A stretch of 64,000 bases of DNA, taken from assembly GCA_917880885.1 (NCBI GenBank), contig OU862928.1, forward strand, positions 36,134,962 to 36,198,961, read 5' to 3'. The notes beneath the pieces are model-generated. The model was given only the letters and a program-made list of their open reading frames with translations, was not told the DNA's origin and made no database searches. The DNA comes from Limnephilus marmoratus (taxonomy: Eukaryota > Arthropoda > Insecta > Trichoptera > Limnephilidae). Made by a program: the position numbers and the translations under genes. Numbering within the stretch: position 1 is the stretch's first letter; each line of letters starts with the position of its first letter. Below, in pieces: positions 23,066 to 32,785 of this stretch.

Positions 23066-24515
23066 ATAATTGTACTTCACCTGAAACTCCCATAGAATGT
23101 GGAGTTCCCCAGGGTTCTGTCTTGGGTCCCATCCTTTTCATTCTCTATACGAATCGCCTCGAGAAACTCATTCAATCAGCTGGCTTTGAATCACAAGGCT
23201 ATGCAGACGATCGTTTCATTTTCAAGTTTTGTTCCCCGGATGAAAAAGACGTCCTTAAAAACGAGGTGGTTAGTTTCATTAACACAGTCTCAAGTTGGAT
23301 GTCTGTCAATAAACTCAAACTTAATCCGACCAAGACGGAATTTCTTTGGATAGCTTCTCCTGGAAGGCAAGCCCTCATCGACTCTAATCCAATCCATATT
23401 CAGGGCACAGATATAATCCCTTCTACAGAAATAAAATTTCTGGGTTTCACTATAGACAATAGTCTTTCTCTTGAATCACAAATTTCAAAAGCTGTAAGTT
23501 CTGGCTTTTTCCATCTAAGGCAGATAAAATCAATCAGGCGTTGCCTTCCCTCTGATGGAGCAAAGTCACTCATAAATTCGTTCGTTGTCTCACGTATGGA
23601 CTATTGTAATAGTGCGTATGCTGGCTTGCCTAAAAAACAATTCAATAGAATCCAATCCGTTTTTAATGCTGCGGCAAGAATGATTTTTGGTGAATCTAAG
23701 TATTGCCGTATAACCCCGCTTCTAAGGGATCTTCATTGGCTTCGATGCCCTGAAAGAATAGAGTTCAAGATCTGCTTAATGACCTTCAAAGCATTGCAAG
23801 GAATGGCGCCAGCCTATATATCGGAACTATGTGTCCGACAAAACTTAAGCGATAGGCAGCTTACTCTAAGGTCAGCAGATCGAGATGTTACTAATCGTTT
23901 AATCGAACTTTCTAGGTCAAATCGAGCCGTTTACTATGATCGATCTTTTCGTGTAACTGGCCCGCTCATTTGGAACAAACTTCCCTCAGCTCTTACTAAT
24001 ATCCAGAACTTGGCTGAATTCAAAAGAGCTTTAAAAACCAACTTATTTAAAAAATCATACCTTTCATGAATTTTAACTCCTTTTCAATCTACTATAATAA
24101 GTCATGTTCCTCAAGTTTCTGGTAATTGTTTGGTTTCGATTACCTCCTTACTATAGTTTTATGTGCACTCTGATTTTGTATTATTTGTATTATTTCTAAA
24201 TGCTAAATGCCTCCTATTCTATATAATTTATTTTAAATGATTCTTGTTGAATGGCACCGTGATGGTTTATCATTATATATTGTCCTATGCCAAAACAGCA
24301 CTCACTATTGTTGTTAATATTGTTCTTTAGGAATTGCTTTGTATATTTTGTATATTCGTTATTTCACATTATTTAATTAATTTTTTAAGGACTCGTAAGG
24401 AACACTATAGGTTCATTTTAAGTTTATTATAATCAAGCGCACTTGAAGTGAAATATCACAAAACTGCGCTATATAAATACTACGTTATTATTACGTTATT
24501 ATTACGTCTTATTTC
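23066..24515 (+). pseudogene. 5'-truncated CR1/L2-like LINE, long open RT remnant
   Basis: The frame is open from about 23096 to 24069. It starts inside the palm (ECGVPQGSVLGPILFILYTNRL, the QGSxLGP motif) and carries the active site as YADD (QGYADDRFIF). It continues through NKLKLNPTKTEFLW and IKFLGFTIDNSLSLE to VVSRMDYCNSAYAGLP, LHWLRCPERIEFKICLMTFKALQG and WNKLPSALTNIQNLAEFKRALKTNLFK, the classic CR1/L2 C-terminus. The endonuclease and RT motifs 1-3 are lost, so it cannot be active, although the remaining 325 codons are unbroken. The 3' UTR ends GCGCTATATAAATACTACG plus (TTATTACG)n at about 24470-24510. Confidence 0.85.
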
Positions 24516-24980
24516 TTCTTGTGTTATATATCTCCTCCATTAGGTCCACTATTTTGCTACAATTTCCGATTGCAAGCTAAATACCACCACCATCAATCAA
24601 ATAGACCAATTTCTTGTGCTGTGCATTAGTCATGTGTGAAATGTGATCAAGATTGCTTTGATTTTAAGTGTCATTTTCTAAATTTTAGCTATTTAACTAA
24701 ACCTATAAGCATACATAATCTATAATTAAAGGCATATAATACATACAGACGGCCGTATCTGGTAATGGGTTCTTTATTCTGATTTTCTGTGACAAATTTT
24801 CGTTTGGGAGTCGCTGATATTGTCTTCAATTATTAAATATTAAAATTTTAGTTTTTACTCTTTAAGTTATTAAAAAAAATCATCCCAGACTTGCAGAAAA
24901 GTCAATATATATCGCACATAAAAATAAAAAATGTATATTTTTTTCTAAGACACTATATCTAGATTGCATTTAGTTTAGTC

Positions 24981-25236
24981 TAGCGATTCCGTATTTTTTT
25001 GTGAGATCGTTATTTGATAACGGACGTTAACTTCTGTCAGATTTGTGTAATTTTTACGTCCCATATTTTAGTTTAGATCGATTTAAAAGTGAATTCCTGC
25101 AAGTAAGCATGATTATTTACTCATTTTGTGCGTTGTACATAGAAAACGCAAATAACAGCCATAAAAATCACACAAATCTGACAGGAGATTACGTCCGTTA
25201 TCCAATAACGATCTCACAAAAAATACCGAATCGCTA
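24981..25236. mobile_element. Palindromic MITE, 256 bp
   Basis: Arms of about 75 bp form an imperfect inverted repeat: TAGCGATTCCGTATTTTTTT, GAGATCGTTATT, GATAACGGACG and GTCAGATTTGTGT with their complements to 25236. The ends are TA...TA, compatible with Tc1/mariner-type TA targets, but TA is too short to prove it. There is no transposase. Confidence 0.7.
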
Positions 25237-25239
25237 GGC

Positions 25240-25450
25240 AGGAAGAATCTTGCAATCGTGCATAAAATGAAGATAATGTTTGTAGTTAGAGTTAGTCGAA
25301 GTATGATACAGTTTAATATGACCGAATGGAAAGGGGTCGATTTAGCTCAGTGGTTAGAGTAGGTCTAAGGTCCTGGGATCATTTCTAAGATGCGAACGTA
25401 TCTTAATTTGATTTTTACATTTCAAATTTTCATCTGATATTATATTCAAT
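25240..25450 (+). repeat. SINE-B, tRNA-related
   Basis: GTCGATTTAGCTCAGTGGTTAGAGTAGG is an A-box-like tRNA start. The B box is weak (TCCTGGGATCATTTC). The preceding and following blocks recur near 36230-36380 (GTCGAAGT, GACCGAA) and at 37080-37215 (CAGTGGTTAGAGCAGAGC, ATTCCTAGATGCGA). There is no cloverleaf, so it is not a tRNA gene. Confidence 0.5.
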
Positions 25451-26137
25451 GAGTAAATATAATGTAATATATTTAACACATTTTCAAAATTGGTAGGTAC
25501 TGATTTGTCGAGATTTCAGACTACCTATCCATAATATTTTTACGGTTTACGCTAGTTTTAAATATGGTGTTTTTAGCTGTATAACTTTGTAACAATAATT
25601 ATTAATTTTAGCACCTTTCTGCTTTAACACCTTCAAATATTTTACGGAAGTGTGAGTGAGTCGGTCTGTCAAGTGTCTCCCTTCGTTGTGTGAGTGGGAC
25701 GGTTTTAATAAAAAAAAGCTGATAATATTGCATTAGCAAGAATGAGATGACAATAGGCAATTATTTGAATTTCCACTGCAGAAGATTTTCAAATTCTCGG
25801 ATTCCTTCGTAGCCACCTTTTTTCTGTCAAATCAATTTTTCTTTGCTTACGAATCCAGAGGTCGCGTGTTCAAATCACTACAAAATTGTATTGGATTAAT
25901 TTGTGTTATTTCTAAATTTATTCATTAAAAATAATACATACCAAGGGCGTAGGTATAGCATTCACAAAGAGGGTTCGACCCCCCGTTCAACCCCCCACTC
26001 CCCCCCCAAAGGCTACAGAAATTCGTAGAAAAAATAGACAGTAGGTATCTACGTAGTTCTCGTAGATAATTTTCATTTCTCTCCCCACTTTCTCCCATTG
26101 GGGTTTGCATTTTTGAGGAAAACGATTTCTCCCAGGA

Positions 26138-26760
26138 CCGATTTATTTGGGAATACTGTGTGGAGGGCATTTTTAATAAAAGGAAGGAGTGGAATTTCCG
26201 GAGGAAATACGTTTGAGGGGTGGGTAGGAATCTAAAGTTCGAAATATCCATGGAAAGTCGGATGTATGAATCCAATGAATCTCCCGTCTGGAGCCAGTGG
26301 GACTATGGCATCCCCAATTGGGGTATGTTGTGAAGCTGAAGGGAGTGGGGAGGGGAGGGAGATAGGGAGAGGAAGGTGCGGAAGTACCTGGCTATTCAGA
26401 TCTGGTCTCCAAACACGGCTAAAGCCATTTCAAGCAACGTTTCAATTCTGACTGGTGGTCTTACACCAGGGCGATACTGAGAGTATCTTCCACTCTGGAA
26501 CGTGTCGCAAATATACTATAAATTATTTTTAATTAGTCAATTGTGAAATAACACAAATTAATCAAATAAAATTTATTTGCCACGCCGGGATTCGATCCCG
26601 CGACCTTCGTAGTGCGAGTCAAGAGCCTTACCGCTGGACTACGCCGGCCATCAATAAGACGATATCTCCCGATCCGGCCCACCAACTCAGGCATCCCTGC
26701 CAAGTCACCAAACGTATAACAAACCACTTGGGCTGACCTAGGTAGGTATAGAAAGAGTGG
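26138..26760 (-). repeat. Short LINE-1059 derivative interrupted by SINE-A
   Basis: The left part (26138-26265) has ACTGTGTGGAGGGCATTT, AAGGAAGGAG and GAGGGGTGGGTAGGAATCT. The right part (26652-26760) has ATCTCCCGATCCGGCCCACC and AAACCACTTGGGCTGACC. In intact derivatives these are consecutive. Here they flank the SINE at 26266-26655. Confidence 0.7.
26266..26655 (-). repeat. SINE-A, near full length
   Basis: The minus-strand order is as follows. A tRNA-like head runs from GATGGCCGGCGTAGTCCAGCGG and contains GGTCGCGGGATCGAATCCCGGC. The body follows with CAAATAAATTTTATTTGATT, GAAGATACTCTCAGTATCGC, GAATTGAAACG and the GAGCCAGTGGGACTATGG segment (plus strand). It is the same family as 46388, 48512, 49076 and 40586. 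Confidence 0.8.
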
Positions 26761-26817
26761 TTATCCAACAAATTGGATTTCTAACTAAAAAAAATAATGC
26801 GTTATTTAGGTACCTAG

Positions 26818-26897
26818 ACGGCCTCCATGGCTGAGTGGTTACGATGCTTGGCTATGAATCCGGAGGTCTCGGCTTAAAATCGGTGAGCGCAAGATTT
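26818..26897 (+). repeat. tRNA-like SINE head
   Basis: GACGGCCTCCATGGCTGAGTGG, GGTTACGATGCTTGGCT and the AATCCGGAGGTCTCGGCTTAA stretch resemble a tRNA with A and B boxes. The GCGCAAGATT that follows resembles the SINE-A body start. It abuts the T-tract of the next LINE derivative. Confidence 0.5.
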
Positions 26898-27362
26898 TTT
26901 TTTACATTATCTCCACGCAGGAGGCCAGGAGAAAAATAATTCCCCTCAGGGCCTGTCATCTTTGGGGATGCTGTGTGGAGGGTCTTTTTAAGGAAAGGAA
27001 GAATAGTAAGTTATGGGAAGGGAAAAAGTATGAGGGGTGGGTTGAAATCTGGAGGTCAGTGTGTCCAGGGGTGACGGACGTATACCTACATCGATCCCTC
27101 CCACTGCGGTGCAAGGCAATGTTCCGAGAGAGTCCTGCTGGAGAGGTCAAAATATCTCCCTCAACAAGTCTCTCCCGATCCGGCCCTCCATGCAGTTTGT
27201 GGGCAGGTGTGTCCGCCGCCAAGATCCGAAAAACCTAACCCCATGAACCCGGGCTCCCCTGCTAAGTCACCAAACGTAGCGAACCACTTGGGGTGACCTA
27301 TGACAGAGGTGTTGGTTATGCAATAAATGATTCCCGGGGCGGCGGTACCCACACTTGCCTCC
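26898..27362 (-). repeat. LINE-1059 short derivative, long-UTR type (about 465 bp)
   Basis: A T-tract (tail) is followed by the LINE 3' end (ATTATCTCCACGCAGGAGGCC...GGGATGCTGTGTGGAGGGTC). This joins within GGAAAGGAAGA to the LINE 5' region (GGTGGGTTGAAATCTGG...TCCCGATCCGGCCC...CCACTTGGGGTGACC...GGGGCGGCGGTACCCACAC). The central 2.9 kb is missing. An 88-codon minus-strand frame (27222-26956) fuses the LINE-type PAGLSxxIALHRSG N-region in frame to the LINE's own C-terminal FLSLKRPSTQHPQR. Confidence 0.8.
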
Positions 27363-28498
27363 CTCACTTCGCAAGAATCACTTCGAATATCGATATGTTT
27401 AAGATGAATATACCTGTACGTGAAATCCTATTTAGATACTATTTTGATTAATCTTTACATCGAATCGGCTTACAGTATGAACATCAAAAAATATGCTACG
27501 GATAAATCGAAGCTTTTACTAGCTTTTCTATGTATTGGAATTACAATAAAATTATTATTTACGTAATAAAAAATATAAGCGTAAACCACCAAAAGAAATA
27601 TTTTTTCATGACTTAACTATGAAGTAATACAAGAAACAATTTAAAAAATATATCCCTTTATGGCTAAGACTATTTTTGAGGTTTTCCATGTTCTAACTTT
27701 TTTTTCGTTCTTATAAAATTATGCACAAAATAAATAAAAACCACTTTTTCGCTTACTAGCCTCGTGCAAAAAGACGCTCGATTTTAAAATTTTGCAGGCA
27801 TGAAATTCGAAATATTTCTAGCGTTTATATTCCTCTTAACATCAACGAGTTAAGTAGTTAAAATTAAAATTAAATTTTAGTCTAAATCTTATCTAAAATA
27901 TTTTTCGCTTTCAAAAACGCTTTGAAATTGTAAATTTGTAATGTTTTTAAAATAATTGTATTGAATTTAAATGATTCGTTTTTTAGGGTATGCACAACAT
28001 TTGAGCCTTTAGGAACACCACTGGTCTACCTACTTGAACAATATAGACATTGCCTACCTAGAAGCCATCAGGGTGAAAAAAATAGATTCAATCAACAATC
28101 CAATCAATTTACTTAATGTCGTCCTAAAAACATTCCCAAAAGTCACGTAAACAACCCCCTCCCCAATAGCGGAAAAGAGACACTCAAGAGATTGGGGTTG
28201 TTCAATTTCAACGGCAAAGAAGGGTGTTAGAGAAAGACAGTGAAGCATCGCTTTTCCTCCCTTAGCCGAGACCTGTGATTGGTCGTTATTTTCGGGAGGG
28301 GTGGGGGATGATTGGAAAAAGAGGGAGAACAAATAATATGGCTGTTTCGTTCGTAGTTTCAATTCAAGTCACAAGTGGCACGTACAATAAATGAAATTAC
28401 TTCATTCGGGAATGTCTTAGAAAAACTTGTGATAGACATTTTATCTCTCTACCCACTTTTTTATTTATATACGCCTCTGTACAGGCTTTTACAAACTT
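27363..28498. other. No gene; dispersed repeat
   Basis: 27455-27690 (CGAATCGGCTTACAG, AATATAAGCGTAAAC, TATGGCTAAGA) matches segments at 10495-10530 and 15100-15200, so it is an unclassified dispersed repeat. 28470-28510 (TTTTACAAACTTGTGATAG) belongs to the inverted LINE tail split by the next element. Confidence 0.4.
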
Positions 28499-28509
28499 GT
28501 GATAGTAAT

Positions 28510-29015
28510 GATGTATGGCAGTGAGGCATGGCAGATGTATGGCAGTGAGGCGTGGAACTGGCAGAGGAAGGATGAAAGTAGACTGAACGCTGTAGAAATG
28601 AGATCCCTGAGGCGTATGTGTGGTAAAACCATGTATGATCGTGTGAGAAATGTGGAAATCCGCAAAGAATGCAAGGCTGATGTAAGCGTGATGAGTAAGA
28701 TCAAGAAAGGAACGCTCCGATGGTTTGGGCATGTAGAGCGAATGAAAGAGGAAAGGAGTGTAAGGAGAATATATGACGCAAATGTGAATGGTAGAAGAAG
28801 TCGAGGACGCCCAAGAAAGACATGGCACGACCAAGTGAATCAGATACTTGAGTCGGGCCATGTCAAGAGTCAGAATAATAGAAGAGAATGTATGAGACGT
28901 TGTATGAATGTAAACGAGGCAAGGAATGTGTGCCAAGACCGGGATGTTTGGCGGTCCGTCCTCTCTGCCTACCCCTGCGGGGAAACGGCGTGATGGTTAG
29001 TTAGTTAGTTAGTTA
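28510..29015 (+). pseudogene. RTE-type LINE 3' fragment, TTAG tail, with TSD
   Basis: A clean frame encodes the RTE C-terminus: YGSEAWNWQRKDESRLNAVEMRSLRRMCGKTMYDRVRN, TLRWFGHVERM, GRRSRGRPRKTWHDQVNQILESGHVK, then VWRSVLSAYPCGETA and a stop. The tail is (TTAG)4-5 at 28997-29015. An 11-bp perfect duplication GTGATAGTAAT flanks it (28499-28509 and 29016-29026). It is severely 5'-truncated, starting within a small local duplication (ATGTATGGCAGTGAGGC twice). Confidence 0.9.
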
Positions 29016-29026
29016 GTGATAGTAAT

Positions 29027-29090
29027 AATAATAATTGGATAATCTCTAGAGCGCCGTTTTTGTGAAAAATCGCCTGAGTTCCTAGGGTCT
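29027..29090 (-). repeat. CR1/L2-like LINE 3' hairpin end, inverted
   Basis: TAATAATAATTGGATAATCTC then AGAGCGCCGTTTTTGTGAAA is the inverse of the hairpin end at 9060-9118. The RTE copy inserted into its ATT tail; the pre-insertion sequence continues into 28498 and upstream. Confidence 0.6.
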
Positions 29091-30081
29091 AATTTTATTA
29101 TTTCCAAGTAGATACAGAAAACACACTTACCTGGCAGGTCACTTCCGATAAACACACTTTAATTTAATAGAGTTAAAAATATGGCTATTCCACACAGATG
29201 TAAAAACTCTATTTAATTTTACATCAGTTTATGTTTCTCACAAACTTTACACTTATTATTACACTTATAACTGTTATTACACTATACACTAATTATTACC
29301 TTGTACACTATTGAACCCACTTTTTGTACAAACTGTTTAAACAAATTTTAATAATTTTTTTGCTTCAATACCACTGTTTGTTTTTTCTAGGTACTAAAAT
29401 AAAATATATTTAACTATAATATTACCCACGCACAGGCTGCGCCTTAGTGGGTTCCCATTATTTTTATTATATCTAAAATATGTAACTATAAAATGTAAAA
29501 TTGGGAAAAATAAAGGATTTAAAAAAAAATTAGAAAGTTTATGCTTGGAGAAGATACGGCTTTGCACGCGGAGGACATTATATTTAAAACACTGGACACT
29601 GCATGATTTTACATTTGTTACCCCCATCACTGTTAGTATTGCTTTTATGAGAAAATCAGTGGCAAAAGTAGAGTTGATATTTATTTTGAAAGACGGGAAA
29701 ATTTAGGATTGTTTAACTCCTCAGGCCTCGGGCCTATTTTGTCGGAAAAATATTCCCGCTTTAAATTGATACATTTCGAAGCGTTGCCCAGAGAAATCGA
29801 AAGCACCTATTTGTTGAACAGATTTCGATGACTATTTGAAAACGTTTGCTCTATTCCACCTAAATTAGGTTAGATAAATTAATTGACAGTTATTACGGGA
29901 ACATATTTTAAATATTACTTTACAGGTAGAAAATCATGGGATACAAAAAAATTTAATATATTTAGTTTTGAAAAAAAGTAGGTAGGTACCTACCTATGTC
30001 AAAATAAAAAAATAAAAAAAATAAAAATAAAAATTACCACGATCGAGAACCGAACTTTGGTCCACTGCTTAGAAGGTTGAC
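29091..30081. other. No gene; dispersed repeat
   Basis: 29560-29690 repeats 9276-9370 (CTTTGCACGCGGAGGACATT, AAACACTGGACA). The rest shows nothing I can support. Confidence 0.4.
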
Positions 30082-31015
30082 CATTTATTTATTTATTTAT
30101 TTGATGCAATATATTTACATTTTATACACAATTCAATGATGTTGGCCTCACTGGGTGTTTTACCCGTGCTGAGGCCTCCATTTCACATACAAAATTATAC
30201 ACAATACATATAATACATATATATAATATTGGTGAAAAAACGGAAAAAAGTAAATAAAAAACATACGATTAAGATAAATTAAACTTAAAAAGTAGAGATT
30301 TAAAATTAACGTAAATTTAAAAATAAATAATATTATATAAGGTTAAAAATGATATTTTTAATAAGTGTTGTGTGTTTGTGGGTGATTGTGTTTTGTATTG
30401 GTTATGTGTGTTTTTATTTTTATTTTATGCTATGATATTTTGGTAGTATTGTCTATTTTGGTCTTTAATCCATTTTGTAATTTTGTTTTCCTCAATTTTA
30501 TTTTCCAGTGTTAGACTGTTGAATGCTTTTATAGCGTGATATTGGTAGTGTCTTTGTCCAAAGCTTGTATTTACCGTCGGTGTTTTTAAATTTTCTTTGT
30601 ATGCTTGTCTAACTGGTCTGTTTGTGATATTTTGTGTTTGTTTAAGGTTGTTTTTTGGTCAAAAATGTAATTTAGTAGCGATTTAACGTATAATTGTCGT
30701 ATGTCTAGTACGTCACAAACGTTGAATATTTGGTCTGTATCAGTAAGTCTATGTTTTTAAAGTATTACCTTTAAGATCGTTTTCTGCGCAATTTCCAGGT
30801 GTTCGATGGCTGAGTTTGTTGCTCCTCCCCAAGCAATTATTCCATATTCTTTTATAGACTGACATAGAGCAAAATATATTGTTTTCATTTGTTGTATTTT
30901 GTATATGTTTCTTATGTTTAGGAAAATGTGTATCGTTTTGAGGAGGTTATTCGTGACTTGTTCGATGTGATATGTCCATCTAAGGTTATGGTCAATTATG
31001 ATTCCTAGATACTTT
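30082..31015 (-). pseudogene. 5'-truncated LINE, RT C-terminal region
   Basis: Minus-strand translation from about 31012 gives KYLGIIIDHNLRWTYHIEQVTNNLLKTI, then YFALCQSIKEYGIIAWGGATNSAIEHLEIAQKTI. This is the post-palm LG-x-x-(I/L)D and AWGG motif set of non-LTR RTs. After frame breaks it ends YQYHAIKAFNSLTLENKIEENKITKWI. A GGCCTCA...TGAGGCC hairpin (about 30143-30178) and an (AAAT)n tail mark the 3' end. The catalytic palm is lost. Confidence 0.75.
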
Positions 31016-31039
31016 ATTTACTTTATTATTACACCACCA

Positions 31040-31600
31040 ACTTAGAATAAACTTCACTTAAAACTGTTTGGCACCACTGTGTATCGAATCCGACGAAGTC
31101 CCGTATGTACTTCCCAGCAATAACCATGGTAACAATAATTATAATTTAGTATTCGCCGGACTGAAACATGAACAACTATACTATATACTACATACTTACT
31201 GTACAGCTGTTCCATGTAATTCGCCGGACTTGAAGAATAAAGTCCAACATTTAATTGTACAAAAATTGGTGTCAAATAATGTAGATTTTCAACATAAAAA
31301 TCCTTCCTCATTTGCTTACCATTAAGTACTCTCTCTGATTTTATACTAGTAAATATTTTAAATTAAATTCTTTTATACTATTTTGTATTATATAATATTC
31401 TTTATTATTATATTATTTATGTATATATTTTCTTAATACTCTCACACATTCTTTATATTGCATATGTTAATTTACTGTATAAAAAATCGACCACCACAAC
31501 ACGGGCATGTGCCTAGCATGGTGGTCGAAAAATCCCTAACATTTGAAAAAAAAAAAATTTTCAATGAATAAAGAAAACTTAAAAAAAAAAAAAAAGAATA
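31040..31600 (+). other. Possible retroelement 3' end with unknown ORF
   Basis: A frame at 31068-31325 (85 codons; IESDEVPYVLPSNNHGNNN, LVFAGLKHEQLYYIL) shows no domain I recognise. It is followed by 3'-UTR-like sequence with a strong hairpin, CGACCACCA...TGGTGGTCG (31489-31529). AATAAAG and A-rich tracts follow (31544-31556, 31580-31594). The layout suggests a polyadenylated retro-inserted sequence. It could also be a host exon or a LINE end. Confidence 0.4.
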
Positions 31601-31859
31601 GAACGTCGAACCTACTGAATATGATAATTGTGTATTTTTATTTATTGTAACTTAGGTAGGTAGGTACCTAAGTACTTACTTTATATTTGAAATTATATTG
31701 TTTATACGATTCCATGACAGTTGATCTCCCGACAGATGGCCCCCGGCATACTTATATACAATATGCAGTACCTAGGTTTAGGAAAAATACGGTATAGGTA
31801 GGTACCTACTTAAACAAAATATACCTAACTAGGTAAGTATCCCCGGAGGAACGTGCAGA

Positions 31860-32113
31860 TGATATAGGCCCTGAGGAAAATAATTTCCCTTAGGTGATGC
31901 TGTGATGTAAATAGCGCAATTATTTAGGGCAATTTTAGGTGATGCTGTGTGGAGGGTTTTTTTAAAGGAAAGAAGTTTATGAAGTTCTGGGAAGGAAATA
32001 GGTTTGAGGGGTGGGTAGGAATCTGGGGGTCAGTGTATCCAGTGGTGACGAACGAATGAATCCTTCCCTTCAAAAGCGGTGCAAGGCGATGTTCGGAGAG
32101 AGCGCCACTGGAT

Positions 32114-32147
<34 letters not shown>

Positions 32148-32640
32148 TGAGCTCCACACAGGAGGCCCTGAGGAAAACAATTTCCCTCAGGGCCTATGTC
32201 ATCTTTGGGGATGCTGTGTGGAGGGTTTTTTTAAGGAAAGGAAGGAGAGGAGAGTTCTGGGAAGGAAAAGGGTTTAAGGGGTGGGTAGGAATCTGGGGTT
32301 CAGTGTGTCTTAGTCATCCGCCTCCAAGACCTAGACAAACCTCACCCCATGAACCCGGGCACCCCTGCTAAATCACCAAACGTAGCGAACCACTTGGGGT
32401 GACCTATGGCAGAGGTGTTGGTTATCCAATAAAGGTTCCCGGGGCGGCGGTACCCATTCCCGCCTCCCAAATTGTAATAAATCAAAAGGTCTTTGAATTC
32501 TGGCTGGAGAGATCTCGTAAGATCTCATAAACCAATCACTCTCGATCCGGCCCACCATGCAGCAGGTGGGCAGACACACTAAGACCTTGACAAACCTCAC
32601 CCCATAAACCCGGGCATCCCTGCTGGGGTTTAGAAGAAAA
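31860..32640 (-). repeat. LINE-1059 long-UTR derivative, split by a shorter one
   Basis: 31860-32116 carries the LINE 3' end with a small internal rearrangement (GTGATGCTGTG duplicated), then GGTGGGTAGGAATCTGGGGG and GCGGTGCAAGGCGATG. 32471-32640 continues with TCTGGCTGGAGAGATCTC, TCTCGATCCGGCCCACC and CCCCATAAACCCGGGCATCC. The two parts are consecutive in other copies, and the 32117-32470 copy sits between them. Confidence 0.7.
32117..32470 (-). repeat. LINE-1059 short derivative, about 350 bp, complete
   Basis: A T28 tract (32117-32144) is the poly(A) tail of a minus-strand copy. The LINE 3' terminal 100 bp follow (ACATGAGCTCCACACAGGAG...GATGCTGTGTGGAGGGTT). These join directly to GGTGGGTAGGAATCTGGGGTTCAG and then to the 5' terminal 170 bp (CGCCTCCAAGACC...CCGGGGCGGCGGTACCCATT). 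It has the same two internal junctions as 37223-37560. Confidence 0.85.
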
Positions 32641-32698
32641 CCATCTGTTTCTTTAGAACGCCGTGGAAAGTGGTGGGCAACCTCCAATGGTTCTTGCC

Positions 32699-32785
32699 GG
32701 CGGATGCGTCTGCCCACCTACTGCATGGCAGGCCGGATCGGGAGAGAATGGTTGAGGGAGTCCCTTTGACTTCTCCAGCCGTACA
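32699..32785 (+). repeat. LINE-1059 5' region fragment, opposite orientation
   Basis: GGCGGATGCGTCTGCCCACC, CAGGCCGGATCGGGAGAGAA and TGACTTCTCCAGCC match the LINE 5' UTR in plus orientation, inverted relative to the copy just upstream. Confidence 0.55.

Noticed and set aside
25337..25400. Possible tRNA gene (TTTAGCTCAGTGGTTAGAG)
   Set aside because: The B box is poor and there is no acceptor or anticodon pairing; it belongs to a repeated SINE-B unit.
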